Assembly: GCA_018907035.1 (NCBI GenBank)
Contig: JACCIC010000093.1
Location: 1,740,001 to 1,804,000, forward strand
Direction of reading: 5' to 3'
DNA: 64,000 bases
Origin: Sycobia sp. Sy_11
Taxonomy: Eukaryota > Arthropoda > Insecta > Hymenoptera > Epichrysomallidae
The position numbers and the translations under genes were made by a program. Shown piece by piece: positions 46,511-59,511 of the stretch (positions are counted from its first letter, which is position 1; each line of letters starts with the position of its first letter). The notes under the pieces were generated by a model, which made no database searches, was not told the origin of the DNA, and saw only the letters and a list, made by a program, of their open reading frames with translations.

Positions 46511-49390
46511 CCACCAATACCAATTATGCTAATGTACCATTACCAATACTAGTAGTTGTAAGAGCTATTAAAACATAGTCCAGATCTATCAAAACACCGA
46601 CGAAACCATCTTTCTTACGCATAAATCATTTCACAGAAAAAGGGTTGATCAATGAAAAGTTCATTTATGATAAAAAAAATTTGATCAGTTATATGTTTTT
46701 GTATATTACCTCATATCTAAGGTATGCGCGAGCATTTATTTTAAAAAAAACACGCCACAGCTAAAATTGGTAATACTTCCATAGATAAAATAAATGTACG
46801 TGCTCCAAATATCACTAAGAGCGTGGAAATCGGTAATGCAGACGTTTAATGGTTTTAGTCTCTGGTGATTACCACATGGATCCAGATAGCAGTGCGAGTA
46901 TATATATATAATTAATAATTAATGTTTATTAGATAACAACAGTAACTTTGATGGTTATGCAGATTGGTTTATCCACTGATAAGCACTGGATTTACCCTGA
47001 GGTTTTCTCTGTTGGTAGCAACTTCGAACCTCGGTAATTTATCGGCTATAGAGAGGTGCCTCTACTTGAAACGCTATAGATGAACGTCAAAACATTATAG
47101 GTCTATTTTCTATAGATAGATTTGATGGATCGAATCCTTTGTTGTTGAGACAAGCGTCATACTAATTTTTTTGTATCTGAAAATTGCAAATGCGGTCTCC
47201 GTCCACATAATTATTTTTTTATTAAGAAATTACAAAAATAGAAAATCTTAATTTAATACAACTTTTTGTAAAATGCTCCCTTACTTATCTTGATTTTTTA
47301 TGTATATTTGTACTGGATATAAATATGTCATGGTCAAGCATAGTATTTTTAAATTTGCAATATTCAAAATGACTCTTGTTACAAACTAAAAATTTTATAA
47401 GCAAATAATTAATCAATGTAGAAACTTTCAAGAAGGTTGAAGTGCAGCAGCATTGAGCACATAAAAATGATAATTTAAAGTACTTTCGTATATATTGCAA
47501 CAATGTCAAATTTTTTACATTATCGTTATTTTAATTTCATGTTAAATATGTAGTTTCGTGTAGGAAAGTCGAGAATTTTGTCATTTAAGTTAGTTTCGAA
47601 ATCATCACGATATTCTAAAAAAATATGGTAATTTTTCATACCAGCTCACAATTTAAGCCTGACTTCAAGGCTGATCCTTAGCGCACCCCACTAATTTTAA
47701 TTTACAAATTTCAATATTTCAGATTTTTATAAAAAACTTTATGCCTCAAAATTCCGAGCAAAATAATCGCATTCGAGTGAAATATACAATAGCTTTTAAC
47801 ACTATTCTAAAATCTTAAAATTTCAATAATTTTTATACAAAGGACGAAAATATATCACAATTTTATCCTTGTCTTTTTTTGGGAGAAAATCTACACATTG
47901 TGTATTATTTCATTGAAAGATATAATAAAATATTAATGAAACCTTGCTACAAATTTCTTTGAAAGGGTTTTTCAAACATTACTGTAAGTTTTCGGTAAGT
48001 ATTCGTTAAAATTTTACAAACAAATCTGTCAAGAAGTGTTCTATAATATATAAAAAAATGTTTTCTGGAAGTTTGTACAATATTTCAAGAAATATTTCAC
48101 TGAAAGCTTCTTACCAGGTTTCATGAAATAAGTATTGCTTTGAATGTTGGTTTGCACGGACATAGAAATCTTACTCCAAAATACTAGTGAAGAGTAGCAG
48201 AAATATTTAAAACTGTTCATAAGAGCCTTGCATTATGATACATCTTGAAGCCGTTCTTCAAGATGTATCATAATCGCAAAAAAGCTTACAAATCAGTAAT
48301 CCATTGACAGATCCTGAGGAAAAGTTAAAAGGCATCAGTTTTTATAAATAATATGTGAATAAATATAAATTTACATTATATATAGATAATACAAATTGTA
48401 TTCACTAAATATATAAAAAATTATGGATTTTATTAAAATGAATGTTATAAAATCGTGATTTTTAGGAGAATTATTGATCGTGATTTTAGTTGAATTATTG
48501 TTAATCGCTGAGTTTTTTGTTTCAGTTACAATGCTATATAATCGATTTTAAAAAAGTATTAATTTTTGTATAAAAGAATTGAGAAATGTAAAGAAAGTAT
48601 TTTAGTTTTTAATTAAGTATATTATCTATTTAAAATGACTTTTTACAAAAGTAAACTTAAGTCAAGTATATAGTGTACGCGAATATTAAAGACTAACAAG
48701 TTGCAACCCAATTAATGTTAATGTTAATAAGTCCAACAAAAGAGTGTAAAAATTTGTCAATTAATACATAGACTAGAAAATTTACTCGAAGTTGGAGTAG
48801 TCCTTAAATTCGTATAACTGGCTAACGATAAGAAATTTACTAGTTGCAGTCAGAGAGATGAGGTACCCATTAAGGAACCTTATATATACCATTAAGCTTA
48901 CAATCTTCCTCATGCAGCTTAAGCTGACATGGCTTATGTCAGCAAATGTCCAAACTTACAATTTGACAATTATATTGTGACCATATGAATAACATAAATT
49001 TAGTCCCCATCAATATATGTCCAAATTCTTGTAGTATCTCTAAGATACCGCCTACATTCTACTGTATTGGAAGAGAATCTTTCAATTAAAACAAGTACAG
49101 ATTATAATTTTAATTAAATATAGTACATAAAATATAGTATATTAAAGATAAAATATGAACATATAGTTTGATTTATGTGTAACAACGTTAGTTATTAATG
49201 TAATAACAAGATATTAGCTTATACAGTACAATTATTTATAAATGATGCACAGTAGGTTATGCATGTGATTAAATATGAAATTAATAATGCATCTGTTAGA
49301 TTGATGTCAGCTTCTACTATATTTTTCTATCTTCACACTGCCCTTATTGTTCATTTTCGTTATCAATTGGCAAAATACAAATTTTATCTA
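46511..49390. other. Stretch without recognised genes
   Basis: No supported coding gene on either strand. The segment just after the Gypsy relic may include more of its decayed pol. A 19-bp perfect inverted repeat lies at 48232-48274. The remainder is AT-rich and unassigned. Confidence 0.5.
48232..48274. repeat. Perfect 19-bp inverted repeat with 5-base loop
   Basis: Left arm attatgatacatcttgaag (48232-48250), loop ccgtt, and right arm its exact reverse complement (48256-48274). There are no mismatches. Confidence 0.97.
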
Positions 49391-49397
49391 CGGGCCT

Positions 49398-51860
49398 TTA
49401 AATAAATCCCCGTGTTACTTGAATTGGTACAACTCGTAGAACACCATCTGTTTCAGAATGTATTTCAATTCTGCGGCCAAGTGGCCTTTGCATTCGAGCC
49501 ACCTTATCCTCCTCAACCAATATGAGTTTTTCTGGCGATAATAGATTCCAAAATCGTTCCCTATGTTGAAATCGGTTTAAACGTGCAATTTTGACAATTC
49601 AGAAATCTTCTTGAGCCAACACAGTTAATAAGCATTCTGATTAAAAATAAAGTGGGTGTGAGAGGAGTAAGATCATCTGGATCTATTCATAAGGGAGATA
49701 AAGGTCGACATTTAAGACATGCTTTAACCTGTGTCAGTACCGTATATGATTTCTCATATGTAAGTCGCATATCTCCGATCATACGTAACAAATGAAATAT
49801 TGCCGATTTCACGGCACTCTCCAATATTCCGCCGAAATATAGAGTATGAGGAGTATAAATTCCCAAACTATTCTTTCTGAGGCTACATATTTTGTTAGAT
49901 CATTCTTAAAATTTCTATCGTTCAATAAATTATATAGATTATTCGATACATTTCTCGCACGTACGAAATTCGTGCCGTTAACTGAAAAAATTTTCGAACA
50001 TTTTTCGTGACTAGATGTATTTCGTTTAAACAGTTTACAAATGCAAGTGTTGATAAATCGGTTGCGAGTTCAATATTACCTGCCATAGTGACAAAGCACA
50101 CAAATAAACAAATGTATGTTTTAATCGGTGTAAACCTTTCTTTAATAAATCAAGGCCCTGCATGATCGACACCGCAAACGGAAAAGGGGCCCGACGGAAC
50201 TACTCCCACGACTGGTAAGTTTATTATAAGAAACGACACCCCCTTGAGACGAGCCTTAAAACACGCCATAAATTTGCTTATAAATCTTTTAAGATTATTT
50301 TTCACTGCCAGCAACCAATATCTTTTACGAAGATACGGTATCACGGCTCAACACCCAGCATGCACTAGTTTCTTGTGTTCGTGTTTAATAAGTAATTCTG
50401 AGAACTTGCGTTTTACCGCGAGTTTAATCGGTTGTTTTTCCGCATACAAAATTAGTGTATTATGTAGTCGGTCTCCTACTTCTAGTATATTCGTGTTATC
50501 GAAAAAGGGATTTAATTATTTTAATTTACACTTGTCAACATCATTATTCTTCTTCAAGCATAAAATTTCAGCGTGCAAGGTTTCTGATTGACATAGTTTA
50601 ATTAATTGCAGTTTTACAAGATTCATTTTCTGTATTTGTAAAGTTGCGGTTTTTATCTCATTTATTTCCTGTAAATTATTAGCCTCTCGCCTTTCTGCCG
50701 CGCATTTAGAATTTCTTATGATATGCATTATGTAAGCAGTTTTTTTAACTAATCGTGAAAACAATGAAAATCAATTAACGTACACTGAAAATTTCATATT
50801 AAACGTTTCTTCTTGTGTAGTTAATTGTTATTTATTTTTGTTTTCTAGAAGTACGTACTCTCTTTCTCGTTTAAACCACCGCACCATTGACAATAACCGC
50901 TTGTATACTAATTTCCTTGATGTTCCGACTTTCGACAATTTATCCTCATGGAAGGGAATACTGATTATAAAACGTACGTCATCGCCGGGTTTTGTTGTAT
51001 TCAAATATTTTTCTGTGTAATCTGTTCGAAGGTTCCCTATCAGCGATTCTGCGTAATAGTGCTCAATGCTCCAAAATCGATAGAGTTGCGCGCCTAATTC
51101 ATAGCTTTGAATTAAATTATATACAGCTTTATCTGTCGGTGTCGCGGATGTAACCTGCCATGCAATGGTCCATCCAAGTAAAGTTTTCTGCCAAATTGGT
51201 TTATTTTTTAATATTATAGGTCGGACGCAACATAACTCATAAGACAGAGACTATATCGATCAACAAATCTATAGTTTTGGAACGATTATAATCTTTATCC
51301 GCGAATTCAATTCCATCTAGAATTTCGAATTTCGCAAAATTCATTTGGAGGTAGGGCAAAAATCATCGCTAATCTTATTTACAATTAAGCATATAATAGT
51401 TGCTGTATATTTATTAACTCGTGATTTTATCCCAACAGTCGTTTGGTATGTAATGATTACAACTCCCTGTTCGAATCCCGTAAAAGAGGTTGATGTTCGA
51501 CGCTTAAGCAGGTTTAATTGCGTACACAGTTTTGAAATAATAATATGGGCTTGTCATCAGGCGTCAATTAACGCGCAATAGTCATGTCAAAAATATACAA
51601 AGTTGGAGTAGGTAACAGTACGTAAGAAGATGCATCGAATGATGTACATGTATTATAATTTTTCTTTGACAGAGATAACAAAGCCTGCTCTTCGGCCTTC
51701 CGTTTAATAGATGGTATAATTTCAATTTCAGATGTAGAAAGAACATTAACTGTGTCGAAACAAAGTACACTATTGTATTTTGCATATTCGCACCGAAATT
51801 GTTTCCAAAAGATCAATACTCCTGATTTGAAAATAATGCATATGATAATGCATGTCATGT
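49398..51860 (-). mobile_element. BEL/Pao retrotransposon pol relic, reverse transcriptase missing
   Basis: Minus-strand fragments lie in BEL/Pao order. A protease-type segment is at about 51860-51300 (YVLLPTPTLYI, then Ser-Gln-Ala-His and Lys-Leu-Cys blocks, frame broken). The BEL-specific linker is at about 51200-50840 (blocks resembling FGW...FWSIE and a Leu-rich LSMVRWFKR end). A segment before integrase is at 50764-50516. The zinc-binding/integrase start is at 50510-50150 (YLRKRYWLL, SGPFSVCGVDHAGP). The integrase C-terminus is at about 49560-49398 (LVEEDK, GRRIEIHSETDGV). The reverse transcriptase/RNase H region that should lie between linker and integrase is absent, so there was an internal deletion. 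Stops and frameshifts are numerous. No flanking LTR pair is visible. Confidence 0.85.
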
Positions 51861-51933
51861 ATCGATGCAGGCTGTAGACCTTAAAAATATTGTTCTCATT
51901 CTAATTCTTAGGCCTCCCTCAAATAAACTCAAG

Positions 51934-51935
<2 letters not shown>

Positions 51936-51986
<51 letters not shown>
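51936..51986. repeat. (TA)n microsatellite
   Basis: About 50 bp of TA dinucleotides next to the BEL/Pao relic. Confidence 0.97.
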
Positions 51987-51987
<1 letters not shown>

Positions 51988-52362
51988 CATGTACTATCAG
52001 TGCAATATATATTTATTTTTTCTAATAGTATGGTTTTTATATAATTTTATATATTAAATTTTAAGACTTATACATACCTAAATTTAATTCATCATAGAAA
52101 TTTAACAAACAAATCTCAAGCACAATATGCGAATATTAAATATAAGCTGAATAATCACATGTTACTTAAAGTTGAAGTTATTTATATTTTTCATATAATA
52201 CAGAACAAAAAAATAAATAAGAACAAAACTTACATTCTTATAAATTAAATAATTAGTTTCATTTTTTAACAATTATTAATAATACATATCTCATGATTTG
52301 TTCGGCATTTAAACACTTATTATTCACTACAAGAGTAATTTATTAAAACACTACAGAGTTTT

Positions 52363-52367
<5 letters not shown>

Positions 52368-52419
<52 letters not shown>
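52368..52419. repeat. (GA)n microsatellite
   Basis: About 52 bp of uninterrupted GA dinucleotides. Confidence 0.97.
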
Positions 52420-52422
<3 letters not shown>

Positions 52423-55098
52423 TAACTTAACGTAACATGGAAGGATATAATATAATTTCAAAGAAAAATAAATTGTTATTGATTTACTCAAGTAACAAGT
52501 TGAAAAACTCAGTAGTTTTCCGATAAATCATTGGAATTTTACAACTGAAATTTTCCTTATTTAATTATATTATAATCTAAAAAGTTTTTCCTTATATTTT
52601 TAAATTTATGTTTATTTTATTGATAGAACACGATAATAATAATCGAGGACGTCTCTTTCTATAAATTAAAATAATTTCTATAGAAATACCTTGCGCATAC
52701 CGATCGAAATTTAAGTTTTTATTAGAATATTTGCATAATAAATATCAGATAATATGACCATATGCTTCCATAAATGTATTTCTGTCTATTAGCAAATATG
52801 GGAGGATTAAAAATATATAGCTTTGTTATTAATATTGATATTTGATTAAAATGTTGAAGTCCTATTATTCTATTAAACAATAAACTAAATATTAAACAAA
52901 GTTTATTTATGACATAAGGGCATAGTTATGATATTCAAAGTTGAGAACGTTGTGGTGTTAAAAAAATAAGTGAAAGACACTAATATAGTCATAGATGAAA
53001 TTAAAATTAGGACAAGGTCTGTCAATTTAAGACGTAAAATTTATCGACAATTAGAAGATAAATTATTCTTAAGAATAAGATATTAGAAATACTTAAATTG
53101 TAAAGTATTTTTTGAAAATCATACGATAAAAATTTTGTAATCACTGTAGCCATGATTAAAATAGCTTTAACCTAAATTCGAGTTGAATTTATACACTATT
53201 CAAAAAAGTATGACATTATTATGTTAGTTTCAGATTTAATCGTTTTTCGAAACGTTTTAGTTCGAGCAGATTTAAGTTAGTTAGCAAATTAGTTAGCAGA
53301 TTTAGTTTTAGCAGATTTAAGTTCAGTCGTGTTTTCGAATATGTTAGTTTGTAATGCAAAGCGAAAGGGATGGGAATGTTGTGTAAAGGAGTAAAAATTT
53401 TACAATATGTTTAATAATGTATATGGAATATTTTTAAAATACAGATAAAGATGTACTTTTATAAATTTTAATTATTTTGCGTATATATATATACATAATC
53501 AGCGACACAAATACTCAATCTGAACGAATAAATATGATTTTTTTTGAAGCATAAGTAATACTATATATTAAAATTTAGAGCACATCAAAAAGCGGTCAAA
53601 GAAGTTATAGGTATAAGAAAAACAACGAAGATTGCACGATTAAATCATTGAATGACTAAATCAAAGTATTCTCTTCTGGTATACAGAACTATTAAACTTA
53701 ATAATAAACGAGAATCCTTTAAGGTTCTTACTAAATGTTTGGAAAATTTAAAGTTTATATTGATTTCATATGACCTGATGGTAGAAAATCTAAAAAATGT
53801 ACCAATAAAGGGTAATAAAGCGGAGTACACGCCCACCGGATAACCATATCTGACTGATGGATGAAAAATACATTAATTGTACAGAAAAATTAAGAACTAC
53901 ACATTCCTTTCTTTAATATTATATTTAGATGCAAACATGCGGTCAATGTTAGTTCTTAATTTTCATTGATATTTCGCTTTCCAGGCATTAAAAATATATT
54001 TTTTTCTTCAATGGATCTGAAACTAATATTATTTAATATAAATATGTAAACAGAAACTGTTTGAATTTCCTTTATACCAGAAAACCGTTATTATATTCTA
54101 TGTTAAACTTTGTTCAAATTTTTTTGGAATTTCTATAAAACAAATTAAATAAATTTGAAACTTTGTACGTGCATACTGAGTGTATTTGTAACTAATAATC
54201 GCTTCTAGTCATTACAATTTTACAGTTTTTAATTGAAAATTCCTGTGATATACTGTTTTAAGTTCATGAATAAATTCTATGGTAGTTAAAGAATACTAAA
54301 ATAAATAAGAAAAAGATTAGGACTATATAAGCTTATGAAAAAAATTTTTTGAAGGTTGAGAGGAAAAGTTGTTTTTGAAAAAAGGAATTTGAAAAAGAAA
54401 AATACATTTTTGAAATATAAGAGGAAATTTCGAGATGAAAAACTTTTAATAAGTTAAATAGTGGTTCAAATTAATAATTCAAATTGATTAATGCAGCATA
54501 ATATAAAATTAAAGAAACGGATGTCCAATAAAATATAATAATGATACAGTGTTTCATTTTTCTATAAAATTAATATAATTTTCATCCTCTGGTAAAAACT
54601 GATTCTCAGCTGAGAGTGTACTCTTCGTGTGAGTAAAAATTAAAGTTTATACTGTATATGTAACAAAATTTGATTATTGAGTTTGAAAAAGTTAGGTGCA
54701 TAAAAAAGTGCATCGCGCAACTAAATAATGATATTACAATGGTAATACGTACAAACTTTCAATCAAATATATTTTAATTTTCCGATGCTGTCAATCTATG
54801 TCAATGTATTTCATTTAGTTTAATAATGTGGAAAACAAATGGAAAGAGGTAGCGTAAATTATTGATTTCCGTGAATCAAGATTTCCTGTTACTTTTATTT
54901 GTTACTTACATTCATGAAACCAGTTCAACATATTCTGTTTTGAACATAATAATATCTATTGACCTATTTTTATTTTATTAAATTATTAGCATGTATATGT
55001 TACAGTCAAATATTATAGTGTCAGAGTTTTTTTTTTATATAAGTCCAAGGATTTATGTTAATCATTATACATTTACACAAAATACGGATCTGGCATAC

Positions 55099-55107
55099 TA
55101 TAAAAGG
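55099..55107 (+). promoter_or_regulatory. TATA box of the secreted Gly/Pro-rich gene
   Basis: tataaaagg lies 52 bp before the ATG at 55151. This predicts a start of transcription at about 55130 and a leader of roughly 20 nt. Strong TATA boxes are typical of tissue-specific, highly expressed insect genes. Confidence 0.6.
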
Positions 55108-55150
55108 AAATGACAATTTAAGTAGTATTATCAATCATAATTTTATCATC

Positions 55151-55547
55151 ATGGCGAATATATACTATATTTTTGTACTTTGTCTCATCAGTTGTTATCT
55201 TAATTTGGTAGCATGTGGGGGCCGTCCAGCAAACTACTCCAGTTATGACGTAAGTCTCAAATCAAAGTCAAATAGTTGTATTAATATATAATATTAATAT
55301 AAAGAACATAACAAATTATAAACAAAAGTTCTCTGTGAAAATGATGTTGTTCAAAAAAAAAATTTAACTGAAACATTTTTTTACAAATCTTAAAAGTATT
55401 GGATACCTCTAACGGAAGTGCGAATCGATCACAGCGACTAGTAGACAAATTAATTGCGGTGGTTTGCAGAACTAAACAGAATGTTCTACACTGCCGACTT
55501 TTCAGGGATGTAGCTTTATTATAATTTTTGATAAGTGGAGCCCGTAT

Positions 55548-55583
<36 letters not shown>

Positions 55584-58554
55584 TGTGTGTTTGTCGAGGT
55601 TACACAGATTGGGTTTCCAAGCGACAAGTTATACACATACAAATGAACATAATGAGATAAGCAACAAGTTGTTTACGGTATCATTTGTCACCCTTGTGTA
55701 GAAGCTTAGTATATATATATGTAGTATAGCTCTGCTGAGATTAGAATGATATTGTCCAATATTTTAAAAACGAAGGGTCCGATCCTCTGAACATTTCTGC
55801 TGAGTAACTTATAGGTTGCACCTATCGCCGAGCCTATCGCTGACTTGGTATTGACTAATTGGAAGTGTATTCAAATTATATAATATCAAATCTATTTCTG
55901 TACAAATATAGCAAAGAGCGTTTGTGCGTATCAATAAGGTATGACAAATACAAAGTTTTAGTAAAAAATATTTGATCTGCTCGAGGGAAAAGGTCATTCG
56001 CGGCTCCCTAAAATGGGTCCACGCAGCTCTAACGTGTCTTATGTATGCACGGAACTAGCTGCATACAGAAATATATGTAAAAATCTCATTTAGTTGTTCG
56101 GGAGAATTCAGAATCATTTCCAAATGCATATATACATATATATATATATATATCATAGTGGCTTTTTGGTTAAAATGGAATTTAAATCGAAAATTCCAGC
56201 AAATAAACACAATAATGAAAGTTATTCAAATTGATCAGAGAAAATAGAAAAAATTAAAAAACATATTCCAACTAAAAATTGTGAATCTCATTAAAATAGA
56301 TAAGTTTTATACTGGAACGCTTCTCACCTAGTATGTATTTTTTTAAAAAAAGTAAAAGATCTACAGCAAAAACATCTAAACTAGAAATATAAGTCAAGAC
56401 ACACTTCATTGGATGTAAAACTATAATTAAAAACTTTATGTCAAATTCTTAAAAATATTTGATAAAAGATAATGTTTATGTATTTACGTAGTTTTTATGT
56501 ATTATACGATAAAAATTCAAAATGTATAATAATCAGAACGGTAGTAATAATCAGCATACCAAAAATGGTAATATACTTTTAATTATTAGCAAAATCAGAT
56601 ATGAGTGCTTTTTAAAGTATAGCCAGAATTTACAGATTTTCGAAACAACCCTAGATGAAATTTTTCAATTTTTCTTCAGAAATATCGGTTGTACCAAAAA
56701 AATGAACAGATAAAAAAGGATGGACTTTTATGAAATGTACATCTTTCTTTTGAAAATTTTTAAAAAAATATTCTTATTATCCGAGAATACCAAAAACCAC
56801 TATTTTTATGGTTTTTGATTTCATTTCAGTAAAAAGCACTATCATAAGTACCGCAAAAAGCATAAGTACATATATTTTTCGCAAAATGGAATGTGATAGC
56901 TCTTCCGAAGTCCTCAACCAAATATATATATATTTTCAAAAAAGCTTGAATGGCAGCAAAGCAAGTTGGAGCAGTGAGTAAAAGTAATAAAATCAGATGT
57001 AGTAAACATCTTCATTTTCTGTCTCAGTCGGACGTACTACAGCTAATAGATGATACTTAGATAAGAAGGCGCACGCAGAGACGCTCGTCTCGCTCCTGGA
57101 TCACTGTATATTGTGCGCGTATATATATATCGCCTAATTTTCTTTTATAATTACTTACGTAAAATATGAATTTAAAATATTACAATAAGCATCAGGGTTC
57201 TTTTTATTTCGATAATATATGTACGGTACTGACTGCTACTTGTTGCGACATCTCTTCGGATATGCCAAGACTAAATTTTTCTCTTTTTTATCTACAGAAA
57301 TAGTGATTATCAGTTGCAGGGGATTTCATGCATTATAAATTTACTTCGACGACTCATTTTGTTTGTACAATACGTCGAACGGTGAAACAAATTTTATTTG
57401 ATTTATTATTATTTCGTCCTACAAGTGGCGACACTCGAATTATGTATGCAAAAGACATCGAAAATTTATAATAAATATTTTCTTTAAAAGCACTAGCTCC
57501 ACGTGGAGCAGTAGACAAATTTGTACGAAATTTCTTTATTTTTTTTAACCTACTTAGAGCAATGTTATTAACTCTAAGAAATTTCTGCCAGTTGTAGGCA
57601 CGGCTAAAGATTTATACAAAAATTTTTTTCACTTTCTACAATCAAAATTGAGGGAATGAGAAGTCGAAGTAAATTTACTTCCGTTCTGGTAGTTCAACGT
57701 GGCGCTTCGATCGGGGTCTGCAGCACTTTTAAGACAATTTCGATACATATGTTATCTATCAGATTATATTTATAATTGAATTCGAGAAAAAACTTGAATG
57801 TTTCTGAAAACAATTGGGTAGAAGTTTTAATTTTGATGTTATTTTTTTACAGTGTATATAAATTTTAAGAATTATTTTTTCTAACTCTAACCTACAAATC
57901 GCACCTTCACTGCTTGATTCGGGTTCTCATGAGGAAACATGTATAGTCCTTACCTAGTACCAAAAGGCTTTTTACGAATCTCGTTATAACCCTCGGCTTC
58001 GCCTGGGGCCGGAAACTTCTCGTTTCGTAAATAAAGTTTTTACGTACTCCGTAAGAAATGTATTATTTCTAACGTATAAACTTTTAATTGGAATTTAAAA
58101 TAATTTAAAATATTAAAATAATGATTTTATAATGATTCAGGCTTTTACTGAATTTCTTATGGAAGAGGCAGTGAATTTCTATCCGGAAACGTACCACAAG
58201 GTGGTACAGCCAGGAGCTGCTGGTGCAGTCCCTGCTCCAGCTCCCGCCCCCGGGCCATCATCGGCCGACTCTGACGACGAAGATACACCTGCCCGCCCCG
58301 CCCCTGGTCCCCGTCCAGGTCCTGGTCCCATGCCTGGTCCAAGACCAGGCGGTCCAGGTGGAATGCCCGGTCCAAGACCAGGCGGTCCAGGTGGAATGCC
58401 CGGTCCAAGACCAGGCGGTCCAAGACCAGGTGGTCCAGGTGGAATGCCCGGTCCAAGACCAGGCGGTCCAAGACCAGGTGGTCCAGGTGGAATGTCCGGT
58501 CCAAGACCAGGTCCACGTCCAGGCGGCCCACGCCCACCACCACCACGTCCATAA
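55151..58554 (+). CDS. Small secreted Gly/Pro/Arg-rich repeat protein
   Basis: Exon 1 (55151-55249) and exon 2 (58141-58554) join in phase 0 at good splice sites (gac/gtaagt and gattcag/gct), giving 170 residues. Residues 1-22 form a signal peptide (ANIYYIFVLCLISCYLNLVA) with likely cleavage near the following Cys-Gly-Gly. A short helical-looking part follows (AFTEFLMEEAVNFYPETYH), then an Ala/Pro spacer, an acidic patch (SADSDDEDT) and about 100 residues of GPRPGG / GPGGMP repeats ending in poly-Pro. The repeat part lacks Cys, is strongly basic because of Arg, and is probably disordered. I do not recognise a family. Venom, salivary, silk/cuticle-like or antimicrobial roles are possible but unproven. 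Small exons could be hidden in the 2.9-kb intron. An aataaa lies about 38 bp after the stop. Confidence 0.82.
55250..58140 (+). other. Intron of the secreted gene, with LTR-like scraps
   Basis: No coding exon is convincing. A (GT)n tract lies at 55551-55590 and a short TA tract near 56130-56153. Two short motifs, agtggcgacactcg at about 57424 and cgtggcgcttcgatcgggg at about 57699, resemble the junction after a 5' LTR and the primer-binding site of Gypsy-type elements. A GC-richer segment lies at 57900-58040. These suggest old LTR element fragments, but no protein fragment supports it. Confidence 0.4.
55551..55590. repeat. (GT)n microsatellite
   Basis: About 30 bp of GT repeats, continuing imperfectly. 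Confidence 0.95.
58336..58510 (+). repeat. Coding minisatellite in the secreted gene
   Basis: DNA units containing ggtccaagaccaggcggtcc repeat in two forms: a 33-bp unit (GPRPGGPGGMP) twice and a 48-bp unit (GPRPGGPRPGGPGGMP) twice, followed by diverged ends. All units are multiples of three, so expansion keeps the frame. Confidence 0.9.
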
Positions 58555-58591
58555 ATCGACCTACATAGGGGCCGACCTTGCTTTTTTTTTT

Positions 58592-58597
58592 AATAAA
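58592..58597 (+). terminator. Poly(A) signal of the secreted gene
   Basis: aataaa about 38 bp after the stop codon, following a T-run. Confidence 0.65.
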
Positions 58598-58599
58598 AA

Positions 58600-59472
58600 A
58601 ACTTATTACTTAATTATTATTATTAGACTATCTGCATATAAAATACAGAAATATATTAAAATGCCATGAAAAAAATATATATAATGCGTAAGTATTAATT
58701 TATTTGTTTTTAACCTAATTATATAGCTTCGGTACGAAGGGAATATATTGTACTATGATGAATAAAAAAGTCCGGTTGAACAAAGGAATCAGAATTTTAA
58801 AGTACATAAAAATAACAAAAACTATATTCTATATACAAGTATTACGTTCAATTTACGGGTAGCTCGATCCGGATTCCATGCGAGCATAAATTCAAGAAAC
58901 TACATGAAATACACTATGTATTTCATTACTGATGTGGAAATTGATTATTTACCTCGTAGACAGTTTGCATCCGAGTCATGCGGAAATGATAAATGTCAAG
59001 AGGTAAATAATTGGTTGTGCAATAGTCAATTTATTGAAAAATATTATACAACATAGGCGGAGAATTATGCTAAAGTTGTGGTTTTGAGGTTGGAATAACG
59101 CAATAAATTTCTACTCTAATATAAAATACAATACATAGTATATATCAAGAAAAGTGTGTATACTATATAAAACAGCAAACCTGTATATAGGTAACGGCTT
59201 CTTGTCTGTGCGGCGGTTTCTCTATCCATTCCTAGTACGACAGTACGAGTGCGCTCGCACTCGGGCTATCGGCGTCTCCGAGCCGTGTAATGTCTTGCGT
59301 ATTAGCTCGCGGTGTGCGGCTCGTCTATCGACGAAACGAGAAGTCGCGTTCCTTTTACATTTACTTAGAATTCTTTTTTTTATAAATTGTTTCTTCAATT
59401 TCTTCATTCTGAGAATGTTTAAATTATGATAGAGTTCTTATTTATAGATGTAAGAAAACGGTGGGATTAATA

Positions 59473-59511
<39 letters not shown>

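Larger units (their letters stand above)
51861..55030. other. AT-rich intergenic stretch with microsatellites
   Basis: No supported gene. It holds a (TA)n tract at 51936-51986, a (GA)n tract at 52368-52419 and a small gcagattta/tagttagca duplication near 53270-53330. Overlapping 63-codon frames on both strands at about 53645-53843 have no recognisable domain. Confidence 0.5.

Noticed and set aside
47000..47060. tRNA-like ttcgaacctc segment
   Set aside because: No acceptor stem or anticodon arm can be folded around it.
58132..58140. ATG at 58132 as the start of the Gly/Pro-rich protein
   Set aside because: It lies in the acceptor region of the intron; splicing from the signal-peptide exon at 55151-55249 gives a complete secreted protein.
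55250..58140. Intact LTR retrotransposon in the intron of the secreted gene
   Set aside because: Only short primer-binding-site-like motifs; no paired LTRs or pol fragments were found.
58157..58669. 131- and 148-codon frames overlapping the secreted gene's repeat exon
   Set aside because: Shadows of the in-frame minisatellite; a unit length divisible by three keeps every frame open.
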